The notes under the pieces are model-generated. The model worked only from the letters and a program-made list of their open reading frames with translations, did not search any database and was not told the origin of the DNA. From assembly GCF_002831645.1 (NCBI RefSeq), contig NZ_CP025117.1:1061514-1125513 (forward strand): DNA of 64,000 nucleotides, given 5' to 3'. Source of the stretch: Olleya sp. Bg11-27 (GTDB lineage Bacteria; Bacteroidota; Bacteroidia; Flavobacteriales; Flavobacteriaceae). Below, piece after piece: positions 29,978 to 37,785 of the stretch. Both the position numbers and the translations under genes were made by a program. Position 1 is the stretch's first letter; each line of letters begins with the position of its first letter.

Positions 29978-30472
29978 TTATTCCGCTTTTAAATATTCAG
30001 ATGTTTTAGTCCAAATATTTGCCACTTCAAAATGTCGGTAAAACATTACCCAATTCGTTTTTTCCGAAATCAGAATTACATCATCAGAACTCGGATATAA
30101 AAAATCATTCCAATATTTTATAAATACTTCTTTCGTAGTTTTTAGCGTAATGTTCCGATGCCAAGTTATTATTATTTCTTCGTCCCATTTTTCCAGAGTC
30201 AATTCGAGTTGGTTTCTAAACCGCTCAATTTTCTCATCACTTTCTGCATTAGCACTTATCCAATCCGTTTGAGTAAATTTTTCTTTTAAATTATATTCCT
30301 GTTCGAAATAGTCAATGACCTTATTCAGTCTTTTCGATTCCATTTCAGAAACTGGTTGAATTTGTTTCTTTTCAGATTCAGAAATATCAGGACTATGAGT
30401 TTTTTCAAATCTCCAGCCTAATTCAAATTCGTTTAAAGGAACTATTTCTCTATCGTTTACTTCTATGTTCAA
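29978..30472 (-). CDS. Cassette 1 protein, unknown function
   Basis: I do not recognise a family. The predicted product is 164 residues, acidic, with a Trp-rich C-terminal half (EKWDEEIIITWHRNITLKTTK, WNDFLYPSSDDVILISEKTN, WVMFYRHFEVANIWTK). The start at 30472 is TTG; no better in-frame ATG lies near it. No signal peptide or membrane segment is present, so it is probably cytosolic. The gene fills a cassette bounded by GTTGTAAAAC (29964) and GTTTTACAAC (30487). Small globular proteins of this kind are common in integron cassettes. Confidence 0.65.
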   Translation of the reverse strand: MNIEVNDREIVPLNEFELGWRFEKTHSPDISESEKKQIQPVSEMESKRLNKVIDYFEQEYNLKEKFTQTDWISANAESDEKIERFRNQLELTLEKWDEEIIITWHRNITLKTTKEVFIKYWNDFLYPSSDDVILISEKTNWVMFYRHFEVANIWTKTSEYLKAE

Positions 30473-30486
30473 TGGTTGGTCTAAAT

Positions 30487-30514
30487 GTTTTACAACGTTG
30501 ATGTATAAGATTAG
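30487..30514. repeat. attC-like site 2, 5' arm (split by IS110 element a)
   Basis: This arm has the core GTTTTACAAC followed by GTTGATGTATAAGATTAG. It stops exactly at the IS110 left end. The remainder of the site continues at 31889-31997. Confidence 0.7.
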
Positions 30515-30590
30515 ATTCTGTGTTAATTTACAACAAAAAATTCATATTTTTTTTATATTTTTATTTTTCAAAACGGCTTCGAGCTAGTTT

Positions 30591-31639
30591 CTAAAGGGCA
30601 GTTTCTATTTCTAATAGAGTTGCTCTTTTTTGTTGCTCATAATTTTGAATAAAACCTTCTTTATTTTTATAAACGACGTAAATTAATTCTAATAATTTTC
30701 TTTGAACAGCAATCAGTCCTTTCATTTTCACACCACTTTTAGCCGTTAATCTCAAATATAATTCTTTATGGGTTTTATTATATTTTACTGCAGATAATGA
30801 TGGTAAATGCATCGCTTTTCTCAAATTACGATTTCCTTTTTTTGATATCCTTGTTTTAGACCTTATAGATGTTCCAGATTGTTTTTCTTTTATATCTAAA
30901 CCTGCATAACTGGTGATTTGTTTTTTATTTCTAATCAGTTCAAATCCATTTGTTTCTGCTATAACAATTACCGCTGTTAGCATCCCTACACCAGGAATTG
31001 TGCAAATATTTTTTAATTCTTTTTTTAATTGAGTATCCTTATTTACTATGTTTTGAATTTCTATCTTAATCTCCTTTTCTTGTTGGTTAAGAAATTTAAT
31101 TCTAGTTTTTAAACGCTTTAAACTACTTTTATTAGGTTCTGCTTCAGTTTTTTCGGCATGCAGTTGGTTCTTCACAATTACGCGTTCATCTACTATTTGG
31201 CTTCGCTCTCTTGTAAGTTGCTGTAGCTCTTTGTATACTTTTTTTGGTTTTGTCCAACACTCTAATTTTCGTTCTAAACCAAATTGACAAATGGCTTGTG
31301 ATGCTGTTTTGTCAGTAATGGTTCTTACATTAAGAGTTCTCATATAATTACTAATCTTATTTGGTAATACGATAGTTAAATTACATTTTTTTTATCTAAA
31401 TAATACGCGAATTTTTGATGATAAACACCTGTTGCTTCCATTACAAACTGTAGCTTTATCTCTTTATTTATAATTGGATCTAGCCATTTGAGTAAGGCAG
31501 CAAAACCTATTTTATTATTTTTAAAGACTTTGTAAGCATAAAGATCTAACGTGAAATCATTATACATTTTTCCCAGAGTTACTACTAGTTCTTTTTGAGC
31601 TACGTCAATACCCAAGACTTGTTTTAAGATTTGTTTCAT
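30591..31639 (-). pseudogene. IS110-family transposase, frameshifted in an A-run
   Basis: Two frames together make one DEDD transposase of normal size (about 350 residues). The N-terminal 87 codons (31639 to 31376) carry GIDVAQKELVV (first Asp) and VMEATGVYHQKF (Glu). They end prematurely after a run of eight A near 31386. In the next frame the sequence continues without loss as NLTIVLPNKISNYMRTLNV and reaches the Transposase_20 domain with IPGVGMLTAVIVIAE, ITSYAGLDIKEKQSG and the serine-bearing PSLSAVKYN. A one-base homopolymer change is the simplest cause: a mutation, a sequencing error, or a site of slippage. Otherwise the gene is intact. Confidence 0.85.
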
Positions 31640-31649
31640 TTTACATGGT

Positions 31650-31845
31650 TTTTAATAGCATATAAAGTGAGTATCTTTCCTCGTTTTTTCTCCTAGTGGA
31701 TATTCTGGATATAATTATTTATAATTATTCCTTACATTCTGTTCAAACTCTAAAAGATATAAAAAAAGTGAGGTGATTTCTAACCAACAATATACTTTTA
31801 GAGTTATTTAGTTGCGTGCGTACTCTCACTTTTTTCACTTTATTC
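31650..31845 (-). ncRNA. Predicted bridge RNA of IS110 element a
   Basis: The leader upstream of the transposase folds into a stem (AAAAAAGTGAG with CTCACTTTTTT, 31825-31835 and 31761-31772) enclosing an internal loop. The loop holds CACGCAACTAA (31818-31808 on the minus strand), identical to the left target plus core, and TTAG (31783-31780), complementary to core plus right target. A second stem (AAAGATA / TATCTTT) encloses ACAGAAT and TAGGAG, matching the two element ends. This is the known IS110 target-loop and donor-loop design. Confidence 0.65.
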
Positions 31846-31888
31846 TTGCTAAATTTATATATGAATTAACTTCCTTTACAAACATAGG

Positions 31889-31997
31889 AGTTGCGTGGTT
31901 TAAGCACTAAATTTAGTAAATAAATCACAAATACAAAGTCCGCGAGAACTTTCGTAAATAAACCAAAACTAGCAATTAATTTTATACGGTGTTAGGC
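31889..31997. repeat. attC-like site 2, 3' arm
   Basis: After the core AG come TTGCGTGGTTTAAGCAC, the TAAATTTAGTAAATAAA block, the hairpin AAAGTCCGCGAGAACTTT, GCAATTAATTTTATACGG and the terminal core GTTAGGC (31991-31997). The last core pairs with GCCTAAC at 33331, the other end of the next cassette. Confidence 0.75.
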
Positions 31998-32003
31998 AAA
32001 GTA

Positions 32004-33317
32004 TTATTTAATTACTAATTTTCTCGTAATAGAATTCGAATTGTTTTGAAGCTTTAGATAATATATTCCTGAACTCAAATGTTTACTGTTAAATATAATT
32101 TTATAATTCCCGGTTGAGTATCTTTTATTAGAAATCTGTTTTATCATTCTGCCATTTGAATTAAATAACAGTAACTTATAGTAGTTAGGTTTTTTAATAT
32201 TAATATCAATAGTGGTCTCTTCGGCAAAAGGGTTTGGATAATTTGTTACAAAGAAAGTTTCATTAGGAATTGTAATATCTCCTATTCCTAATGTATTTGT
32301 TGCCTCACAATTATTTTGAAAAGAACTAAAATTGATCAACCCTAAGTTTGTGTCATCTACAGCATGGTATATAGTTGCTTCTATCTCTGCTGAATTAGTT
32401 GTGTTCCAAAAATTATTAGTTAAATTCAAACCAATATTATTTTCATGTTTTACATTGTATTGAGAGTTATCATATATGCAATTGTTGTAAAAATCACTTA
32501 CAGGACTTCCACTTTCTCCTTTTACTATGAATCCAATGGTGTTATTCGTCACAATATTATTTTTCACGACACTATTTGTAAATAACTTAATATCAATAGC
32601 TATATTGTTGTTTTGAAAAAGATTTCTATCAATTATAGTTCTAAAACTAACCAATGCTGTTCCTGTATTATTTCGAAATATATTATCCTTGATTAGAGTA
32701 TCGTACACATAACCTATTCCAGTCACGTTATTCTCAAATGTACAATTTAAAACTTCTGAATAGTTAAGTGAATTTATGGCAATTCCATTATTCTCAAAAA
32801 TGCAATTGTAAAAATTGTTTTCTTCAGTAGAATCTAAATCAATAGCAATATCATTCATATGAAACTTTGAATTACTTATACTCCAGATTGGGTCAACTCC
32901 ATAAACGATTGTTTCTTTGGTGTCAATTGCTACAGCTGCATATGAAATTTCCACAAATTCCAATTTAGAATTGTCTAAACTTGAACGATTAACAAATCTT
33001 AACCCTTTCCAAACACCCATGGTTGGACTTTGAGATGAGGACTTAAATATTATTTTATTTGTATCTGTTCCTATTGCTTGAAGGTTCCCTCCTCTTATTT
33101 CTATTTCTTTTCCGTCGTTAAATTCAATCGTAACACCTGGCTCAATAGTCAATTTTATGTTGTCAAAAATGATAATATCATCAGTAACAATATAAGGACT
33201 ATTTTCTAGTGTCCATGATGTGTCTGAAAAGACTCCACCACTGACTGATGTTTGAGCATTAAGAGTATTGTAAAATAAGATTGATAATATAATTTTTAAA
33301 AATGTCGTTTTTTTCAT
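32004..33317 (-). CDS. Cassette 2: secreted beta-helix protein with T9SS type A sorting domain
   Basis: The 437-residue protein has a signal peptide (TFLKIILSILFYNTLNAQ), a pectate-lyase or NosD-like right-handed beta-helix seen as repeated N-rich rungs (NNGIAINSLNYSEVLNCTFE, NNVTGIGYVYDTLIKDNIFR), and a C-terminal T9SS type A tail (VTNYPNPFAEETTIDI, SGIYYLKLQNNSNS, RKLVIK). It should be secreted through T9SS. The cassette runs from GTTAGGC (31991) to GCCTAAC (33337). A 437-residue secreted protein is large for an integron-type cassette. A second protein of this fold lies outside the array at 26376. Confidence 0.85.
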   Translation of the reverse strand: MKKTTFLKIILSILFYNTLNAQTSVSGGVFSDTSWTLENSPYIVTDDIIIFDNIKLTIEPGVTIEFNDGKEIEIRGGNLQAIGTDTNKIIFKSSSQSPTMGVWKGLRFVNRSSLDNSKLEFVEISYAAVAIDTKETIVYGVDPIWSISNSKFHMNDIAIDLDSTEENNFYNCIFENNGIAINSLNYSEVLNCTFENNVTGIGYVYDTLIKDNIFRNNTGTALVSFRTIIDRNLFQNNNIAIDIKLFTNSVVKNNIVTNNTIGFIVKGESGSPVSDFYNNCIYDNSQYNVKHENNIGLNLTNNFWNTTNSAEIEATIYHAVDDTNLGLINFSSFQNNCEATNTLGIGDITIPNETFFVTNYPNPFAEETTIDINIKKPNYYKLLLFNSNGRMIKQISNKRYSTGNYKIIFNSKHLSSGIYYLKLQNNSNSITRKLVIK

Positions 33318-33330
33318 GTTCTTTTATTTT

Positions 33331-33465
33331 GCCTAACGTGCTTGTGTATGGAAAGTTGCGTTTTTGTGTGCGAGGATTTTCCGTAGGAAAATCAGACGTA
33401 ACAAAAGTGCAACCATCTTTATTTAAGCACTAATGTAGCAATTTTTTATACACGTTGTTAGTAAC
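33331..33465. repeat. attC-like site 3, intact
   Basis: This complete 135-bp site runs from GCCTAAC to GTTAGTAAC. The outer stem pairs CTAACGTG...GTGTAT with ATACACG...GTTAG. Inside are a hairpin built from GAGGATTTTCC and GGAAAATC and an inverted pair GTTGCG...CGTAAC / GTGCAAC. It separates cassettes 2 and 3. Confidence 0.75.
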
Positions 33466-33820
33466 TGTAGCGACAAATTAGAGTGAGTGCGTTCTGCAAA
33501 AATTCCAAAAATGTTTTTCAAAATTATTATTTTCGGTTTAATCTTCTTAAAACTCAAAAAAAAAATCGCGGAAAGAAAACCTGGTTTTTTTCCGCATTAG
33601 TGATATTCCTTTTGAGTGGTATTTCCGCAAGAGTAAATTCAATATTATTTCAGTTTATACAAACTAGCTAAAGTTCTGCAAACAAGCTAAAATTCAGTTT
33701 GAGTGAGATTCAAAGTTTGCTGCTTAAATTCAGAGTTTGAGAGAGAAAGGATTCTGATGAATTATGTTTTTTGTATTTCAGTTTTATTAGGAGTAACAAT
33801 TTCGGAGCTATTGTTACTAA
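33458..33820. other. Cassette 3, no convincing gene
   Basis: This 363-bp segment is bounded by GTTAGTAAC and GTTACTAAC. On the plus strand it contains a 62-codon frame starting with GTG at 33483 (KIIIFGLIFLKLKKKIAERK and a hydrophobic stretch), opposite in direction to all other cassette genes. Codon content and length do not support a confident call. It may be a promoter, antisense or decayed cassette. Confidence 0.45.
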
Positions 33821-33826
33821 CGTTGT
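33813..33826. repeat. attC-like site 4, 5' arm (split by IS110 element b)
   Basis: The core GTTACTAAC is followed by GTTGT and then the left end of IS110 element b. The 3' arm resumes at 35092. Confidence 0.65.
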
Positions 33827-33864
33827 TCTTTACTTTATACTCATTATAAAAGTAGTTATTACTT

Positions 33865-34020
33865 TTACTAGGAAACAAGAGGAGAACTAGAACGTTGTTT
33901 AGAATAATAGTTCCATTATACGTATAAGTCCTCTTGTCTTTCTTAGGTTGCTTTAGGACCATTTGGAATACCAGGAATCACTTCCTAATAAAGGTGATAG
34001 TCATAGCAACATTTATTAAT
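33865..34020 (+). ncRNA. Predicted bridge RNA of IS110 element b
   Basis: The stem CAAGAGGA / TCCTCTTG (33876-33883 with 33929-33936) encloses AACGTTGT (33891-33898), identical to the left target plus core at 33819-33826, and ATAC (33918-33921), complementary to core plus right target (GTAT). A second stem GTTGCT / AGCAAC (33947-33952 with 34005-34010) would hold the donor loop. Its TTTGGAATAC matches the element's right end only partly (TTGGA). Confidence 0.6.
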
Positions 34021-34054
34021 CATTCCTCTTTGAGTAGGAACAATATTTAAAAAT

Positions 34055-35047
34055 ATGAAAAAATATGTAGATGTTATCGGTATTGATGTATCTAAATTAA
34101 CAATTGATGCACATATTTATAATAGAGGCGTTCATCGTGTATTTTCCAATACTTCAAAAGGTTACAAAGCACTATTATCTTGGGTCGAAAAGTACCTTGG
34201 TAAAGACCTCTGTTTTTTCTGTTTTGAGAATACAGGTCATTACTCTACAAATCTTAGTGTTTATTTATCAGAAAACAACATAGATTATGTAGAAGAAAGT
34301 CCTTTGACCATTAAACGATCTTCCGGAATTATTAGAGGAAAAACAGATCAGCTTGATTCCGCAATGATTGCGAGATATGCATGGCTTTACAAAGAAGAGT
34401 TGACTCTAAGTAGTCCAAAAGCGCAAGATATTCAAGAGTTAGGACGTTTGTTATCCTTTAGAGAACAGCTAGTACGAGACCGTACAGGTAAGATGAGTAG
34501 TCTTAAAGAAATGCAGACTTTGCTTAGTAGTCCATCGACTGATGATTGTTGTATAATTGTCAAAAAGATGATTCATTATCTTACAAAACAAATTACAACA
34601 CTTGAGCAAAGTATTAAAAAACTAATACGAAGTGATGAGTTATTGGAAAAGAATTATCAGCTTTTAAATACCTTAAAAGGGGTTGGTTTAATATTATCTT
34701 GTCAATTGTTATACCACACGAACAATTTTAAGCGGTTTGATAGTTGGCGTCAGTTTTCAAGTTATTGTGGTGTAGCTCCTTTTGCGCACAGTTCAGGAAC
34801 CAGTATTTACCGGAAAAACAGAATTCATAAGATAGGAGACCGGAAAATGAAAACACTCTTAACACTTGCCAGTGTTAGCGCAATACAGTGCGATAAAGAA
34901 TTAAAACAGTATTACGAGAAAAAAGTTGCAGAAGGTAAACCAAAACTGGTGGCTTTAAATAATGTTAGAAATAAGATTTTGTCAAGAGCTTTCGCAGTGG
35001 TAAAAAGAGGAACACCTTATGTCGAATTACAAAAATTTGCAGCATAA
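34055..35047 (+). CDS. IS110-family transposase (element b)
   Basis: The 330-residue protein is a complete IS110 transposase. The RuvC-like DEDD residues are visible in VIGIDVSKLTID, CFENTGHYST and KTDQLDSAMIARYA. The C-terminal Transposase_20 domain follows (LKGVGLILSCQLLYH, FSSYCGVAPFAHSSGTS) with its catalytic-serine region (LLTLASVSAIQ). It resembles the element c transposase by eye throughout. It acts with a bridge RNA to move the element without target duplication. Confidence 0.95.
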   Translation: MKKYVDVIGIDVSKLTIDAHIYNRGVHRVFSNTSKGYKALLSWVEKYLGKDLCFFCFENTGHYSTNLSVYLSENNIDYVEESPLTIKRSSGIIRGKTDQLDSAMIARYAWLYKEELTLSSPKAQDIQELGRLLSFREQLVRDRTGKMSSLKEMQTLLSSPSTDDCCIIVKKMIHYLTKQITTLEQSIKKLIRSDELLEKNYQLLNTLKGVGLILSCQLLYHTNNFKRFDSWRQFSSYCGVAPFAHSSGTSIYRKNRIHKIGDRKMKTLLTLASVSAIQCDKELKQYYEKKVAEGKPKLVALNNVRNKILSRAFAVVKRGTPYVELQKFAA

Positions 35048-35091
35048 TAAAAAGGTCTTTAAATAATTAGGTTTTGACCTTGGACGGTTTT

Positions 35092-35212
35092 GTATATGAT
35101 ACGTTGCGTGGTTTATCACGTAATTTAGCAAATAAAAACCGAATAGAAAATCCGCGAGGATTTTCGTAAGTAGGCTCTCACTAGCAATGGATTATATACG
35201 TTGTTACCTGCA
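35092..35212. repeat. attC-like site 4, 3' arm
   Basis: After the core GT this arm has GATACGTTGCGTGG, TTTAGCAAATAAAA, the hairpin GAAAATCCGCGAGGATTTTC, TAGCAATGGATTATATACG and the terminal core GTTACCTGCA, which is the inverse of TGCAGGTAAC at 35991. Confidence 0.75.
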
Positions 35213-35216
35213 GTTT

Positions 35217-35951
35217 TTATGCTTGTTTAAATTTCTCCAATACTTTATACTGTAAATGATTTATTATTCCTAAAACGTATTTTAAATGTGCTTCTGCATT
35301 TTGCCTCGCAAACATTTTTACTTCTTTGGCTTGATAGGTAGGCATTTTAAGATGTCTTTCCATTTTAGAGTTTTGAGAATCCAATGGTATTGAAATCATT
35401 TTGCTTTCTCCTTTTAATATATTTTTAGGTGTGAAATGTGAGAACCCATCTCTAAATTTAAGTTTATATTCTTTAAGTTCCTGTGATTCTTCAGAATTCA
35501 GAATGTTGTATTTAATACATTTTTGAATATTTTTATCTAAACTTTTTCCTGAATATACTTCATCAGCTTTGATATATTTTTCAATGATTTTTTCATCATC
35601 AAAATTAGATAGTCCACCAGCTTCATACTGAATTAGTGCTAACTTTATGGCTCTTTCTAAAATCAGATTAGTATTCGTGATGCTCGCAATAAAAGAACCT
35701 ATAATTAAACAGTGAACGGATTCTTTTATATTATCTTCTAAATCTTTAAACATAAAAAAATTACTCTCAAATAAGTATTTTTTATAGTGTTCATAATTAA
35801 TTGTCAATCCATCTTCGAAAATCTGTTTTAATTCTTTTTTTTTCGATTCGTCAATAATTTCTAATAATTCTTTACTTTCTGGAAAATCAGCAGTATTTAC
35901 ATCTAGAAAATTCATATTATGACCTTTGAATTTCCATTTCGTTTCTTTCAT
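35217..35951 (-). CDS. Cassette 4 protein, unknown, with an R-x4-H motif
   Basis: I do not recognise a family with confidence. The 244-residue product is helical and has a central stretch (LIIGSFIASITNTNLILERA) followed by the motif FRDGFSHFTP. The R-x4-H spacing is that of HEPN-domain RNases, but the match is only a short motif. No signal or membrane anchor is clear. The cassette core pair is GTTACCTGCA / TGCAGGTAAC. An alternative start at the internal Met of GHNMNFLDV would shorten it by 12 residues. Confidence 0.68.
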   Translation of the reverse strand: MKETKWKFKGHNMNFLDVNTADFPESKELLEIIDESKKKELKQIFEDGLTINYEHYKKYLFESNFFMFKDLEDNIKESVHCLIIGSFIASITNTNLILERAIKLALIQYEAGGLSNFDDEKIIEKYIKADEVYSGKSLDKNIQKCIKYNILNSEESQELKEYKLKFRDGFSHFTPKNILKGESKMISIPLDSQNSKMERHLKMPTYQAKEVKMFARQNAEAHLKYVLGIINHLQYKVLEKFKQA

Positions 35952-35990
35952 TCTATTAGTTTTATTGATAGTACAAACGTTTTTTTAAAT

Positions 35991-36002
35991 TGCAGGTAAC
36001 GT
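35991..36002. repeat. attC-like site 5, 5' arm (split by IS110 element c)
   Basis: TGCAGGTAAC followed by GT marks the left flank of the first copy of IS110 element c. The 3' arm continues at 37234. Confidence 0.65.
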
Positions 36003-36029
36003 GTTCCTTTAGTTTGTAATAAATATCTT

Positions 36030-36180
36030 TATATAGGGAAAGAGGAGAACTATAACGTGTTTTAGAATTATAGATCCATTACACGTACCAGTCCTCTTTG
36101 TCTATACAAGTTGCTAAGAACCATTTGGAATACTAGACGTATAATCTCCGACAAAGGAAGTAGTTAAAGCAACATTTTTA
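36030..36180 (+). ncRNA. Predicted bridge RNA of IS110 element c, copy 1
   Basis: The target stem is AAAGAGGA / TCCTCTTT (36039-36046 with 36092-36099). Its loop has TAACGTGT (36053-36060), equal to the left target through the core and on into the right target, and ACAC (36081-36084), complementary to core plus right target. The donor stem is GTTGCT / AGCAAC (36110-36115 with 36168-36173). Its loop has TTGGAATAC (36125-36133), equal to the element right end at 37225-37233, and AAAGGAA (36153-36159), complementary to the left end TTCCTTT. Confidence 0.7.
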
Positions 36181-36200
36181 TTAACTCTAATTGTAAAAAT

Positions 36201-37193
36201 ATGAAAAATTATGATGAAGTAGTTGGAATTGATGTCTCAAAAAAGACAATTGATGCTTATTGTTATCACGCTCAAGTACACCGTGAGTTTGCAAATGAAT
36301 TACTAGGCTATAAAAGCCTTATAAAATGGGTTTTGAAGCATACAAAAGGACAGACTTTTTTTTATTGTTTTGAGAATACGGGTTATTACTCATTAAAGTT
36401 AGCACTTTATTTAAGTAGTCAAGATATTGTTTATGTAGAAGAAAGTCCATTAAAAATCAAGCGTTCTTCTGGTATTGTTAAAGAAAAAACGGACCGTTTG
36501 GATGCTCAACTAATTGCTAGATATGCATGGCTATATAGGGAAGAATTAGAACCAAGTACTGTAAAAAGTAATTCACAATTAGAATTAGGTAGATTACTAG
36601 CTTTACGGGACCAAATAGTTAGAAACAATGCAGGGCTTAAAGGGACTCTAAAAGAAATGAAAGTACTTTTGACTAGTCCAACAACAGATTTAGGTTGTAT
36701 TAGTTTAAAACGTAGTATAACGTATTTAACAAAGCAAGTAAAAGGTATAGAATTAAGAATAAAAGAGATTATATCCCAGGATGAATCTATGAGTATAAAT
36801 TTTAAATTATTATGTAGTCTAAAAGGTATTGGTTTGGTGTTGGCTTGTCAATTTATTTATCACACAGGTAATTTTACACGTTTTGATAAATGGCGTTCAT
36901 TTTCAAGTTATTGTGGTACAGCACCCTATGAGCATCGCTCTGGGACAAGTATTCATCGTCGAAAACAGTGTCATTATCTAGGAGACAGAAAAATGAAGAG
37001 TTTATTAAGTATGGCTACTATATCGGCAATACAACATGATAGTGAACTACGCTTGTATTATAAACGAAAATTAGCAGAGGGCAAACAAACTATGATTGCA
37101 GTAAACAATGTTAGAAATAAATTAATAGCTAGAGCTTTTGCAGTTGTGAAAAGAGGAACGCCTTATGTTGTTTTACAACAACATGTAGCTTAA
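36201..37193 (+). CDS. IS110-family transposase (element c, copy 1)
   Basis: The 330-residue protein is a full-length DEDD transposase with VVGIDVSKKTIDAYCYHA, YCFENTGYYS, KTDRLDAQLIARYA and the Transposase_20 part (LKGIGLVLACQFIYHTG, FSSYCGTAPYEHRSGTS, LLSMATISAIQ). The product of the copy at 42020 is identical in sequence, so one copy arose recently from the other or both came from the same source. Confidence 0.96.
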   Translation: MKNYDEVVGIDVSKKTIDAYCYHAQVHREFANELLGYKSLIKWVLKHTKGQTFFYCFENTGYYSLKLALYLSSQDIVYVEESPLKIKRSSGIVKEKTDRLDAQLIARYAWLYREELEPSTVKSNSQLELGRLLALRDQIVRNNAGLKGTLKEMKVLLTSPTTDLGCISLKRSITYLTKQVKGIELRIKEIISQDESMSINFKLLCSLKGIGLVLACQFIYHTGNFTRFDKWRSFSSYCGTAPYEHRSGTSIHRRKQCHYLGDRKMKSLLSMATISAIQHDSELRLYYKRKLAEGKQTMIAVNNVRNKLIARAFAVVKRGTPYVVLQQHVA

Positions 37194-37233
37194 AAAAAAA
37201 CAGAATATTTATTAGGAATTGATCTTGGAATAC

Positions 37234-37355
37234 GTGTATGGTTCAGTTGCGTTGGCTTGAACTAAGTTAGTAAAATAGAACGAACCAGAGGAAATTCCGA
37301 AGGAATTTCCAAGTAGGCGATAACCAAGCAATTGGCTATACACGTTGTTAGCCAC
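37234..37355. repeat. attC-like site 5, 3' arm
   Basis: The arm contains GTGTATGGTTCAGTTGCG, AACTAAGTTAGTAAA, the hairpin GGAAATTCC...GGAATTTCC, AAGCAATTGGCTATACACG and the terminal core GTTAGCCAC (37347-37355). It pairs with GTGGCTAAC at 37786. The stop codon of the cassette 5 gene lies inside this core. Confidence 0.75.
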
Positions 37356-37764
37356 TGGTTTTTTCTTTCGATTTTTCAGTTAGGAATTCAGTTAACTTTA
37401 ATAATTCTGATTTTTCATATTTAATTGGTCCTAAAATATCCTTCGCAAATTTTTCAGTTTGCTTTTCATCCCATTTAGAGATTGCTTGAAAAGAGCTTTT
37501 GTCCATTTCATTTAATCTTTCGAGAATAGCTTTTCCAACATAATTGTCATATTCATAGCGAAATTCAGAAATTCCAGCGTTATTATTCCGCTTTTTAATT
37601 TCAGAGAATTGATGTTCAAATTTCAGTTCTATTTTCTCAAGAATTGAATTTCCAATTGGACTATTTGCGAATTGATTTGATTCAAATAAATTCAGATTTC
37701 CGTATTTGACTTTATTCAGAAGCTTCTTTATAAAAATCAGTTCAATCTCATTCAATTCGTTCAT
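37348..37764 (-). CDS. Cassette 5 protein, unknown function
   Basis: From the ATG at 37764 the product has 138 residues. A longer frame would extend upstream into the attC-like site and is rejected. The protein is charged and helical (NELNEIELIFIKKLLNKVKY, GKAILERLNEMDKSSFQAI) and ends in KSKEKTSG with its TAA overlapping the site core. I see no signal peptide, membrane helix or known motif. It fits the small cytosolic proteins typical of cassettes. Confidence 0.65.
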   Translation of the reverse strand: MNELNEIELIFIKKLLNKVKYGNLNLFESNQFANSPIGNSILEKIELKFEHQFSEIKKRNNNAGISEFRYEYDNYVGKAILERLNEMDKSSFQAISKWDEKQTEKFAKDILGPIKYEKSELLKLTEFLTEKSKEKTSG

Positions 37765-37785
37765 TTTGCGTTCTGATTTTAACTT

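Larger units (their letters stand above)
30515..31888 (-). mobile_element. IS110-family element a, inserted in attC-like site 2
   Basis: The element is about 1374 bp and reads on the minus strand. It has no terminal inverted repeats or target duplication, as usual for IS110. Joining the flanks through a shared AG (CT on the element strand) restores GTATAAGATTAGTTGCGTGG, which fits the consensus of the intact sites. It holds one frameshifted transposase and a 249-nt noncoding leader with a predicted bridge RNA. Confidence 0.75.
33827..35091 (+). mobile_element. IS110-family element b, inserted in attC-like site 4
   Basis: The 1265-bp element carries an intact DEDD transposase. Fusing the flanks through a shared GT dinucleotide restores TAACGTTGTATATGATACG, which complements the 3' arm (ATATACGTTGTTA). 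It has a 228-nt leader with a predicted bridge RNA. It is related to the two copies of element c but clearly diverged. Confidence 0.78.
36003..37233 (+). mobile_element. IS110-family element c, copy 1, inserted in attC-like site 5
   Basis: The 1231-bp element is nearly identical to the copy at 41822-43052; one base near the left end differs. Joining the flanks through GT restores GGTAACGTGTATGG, which is perfectly complementary to the 3' arm (ATACACGTT). The transposase is intact and the leader carries a predicted bridge RNA. Confidence 0.82.

Noticed and set aside
33762-33962. Minus-strand frame across the left junction of IS110 element b
   Set aside because: It crosses from cassette 3 into the IS leader and overlaps the predicted bridge RNA, so it cannot be an original gene.
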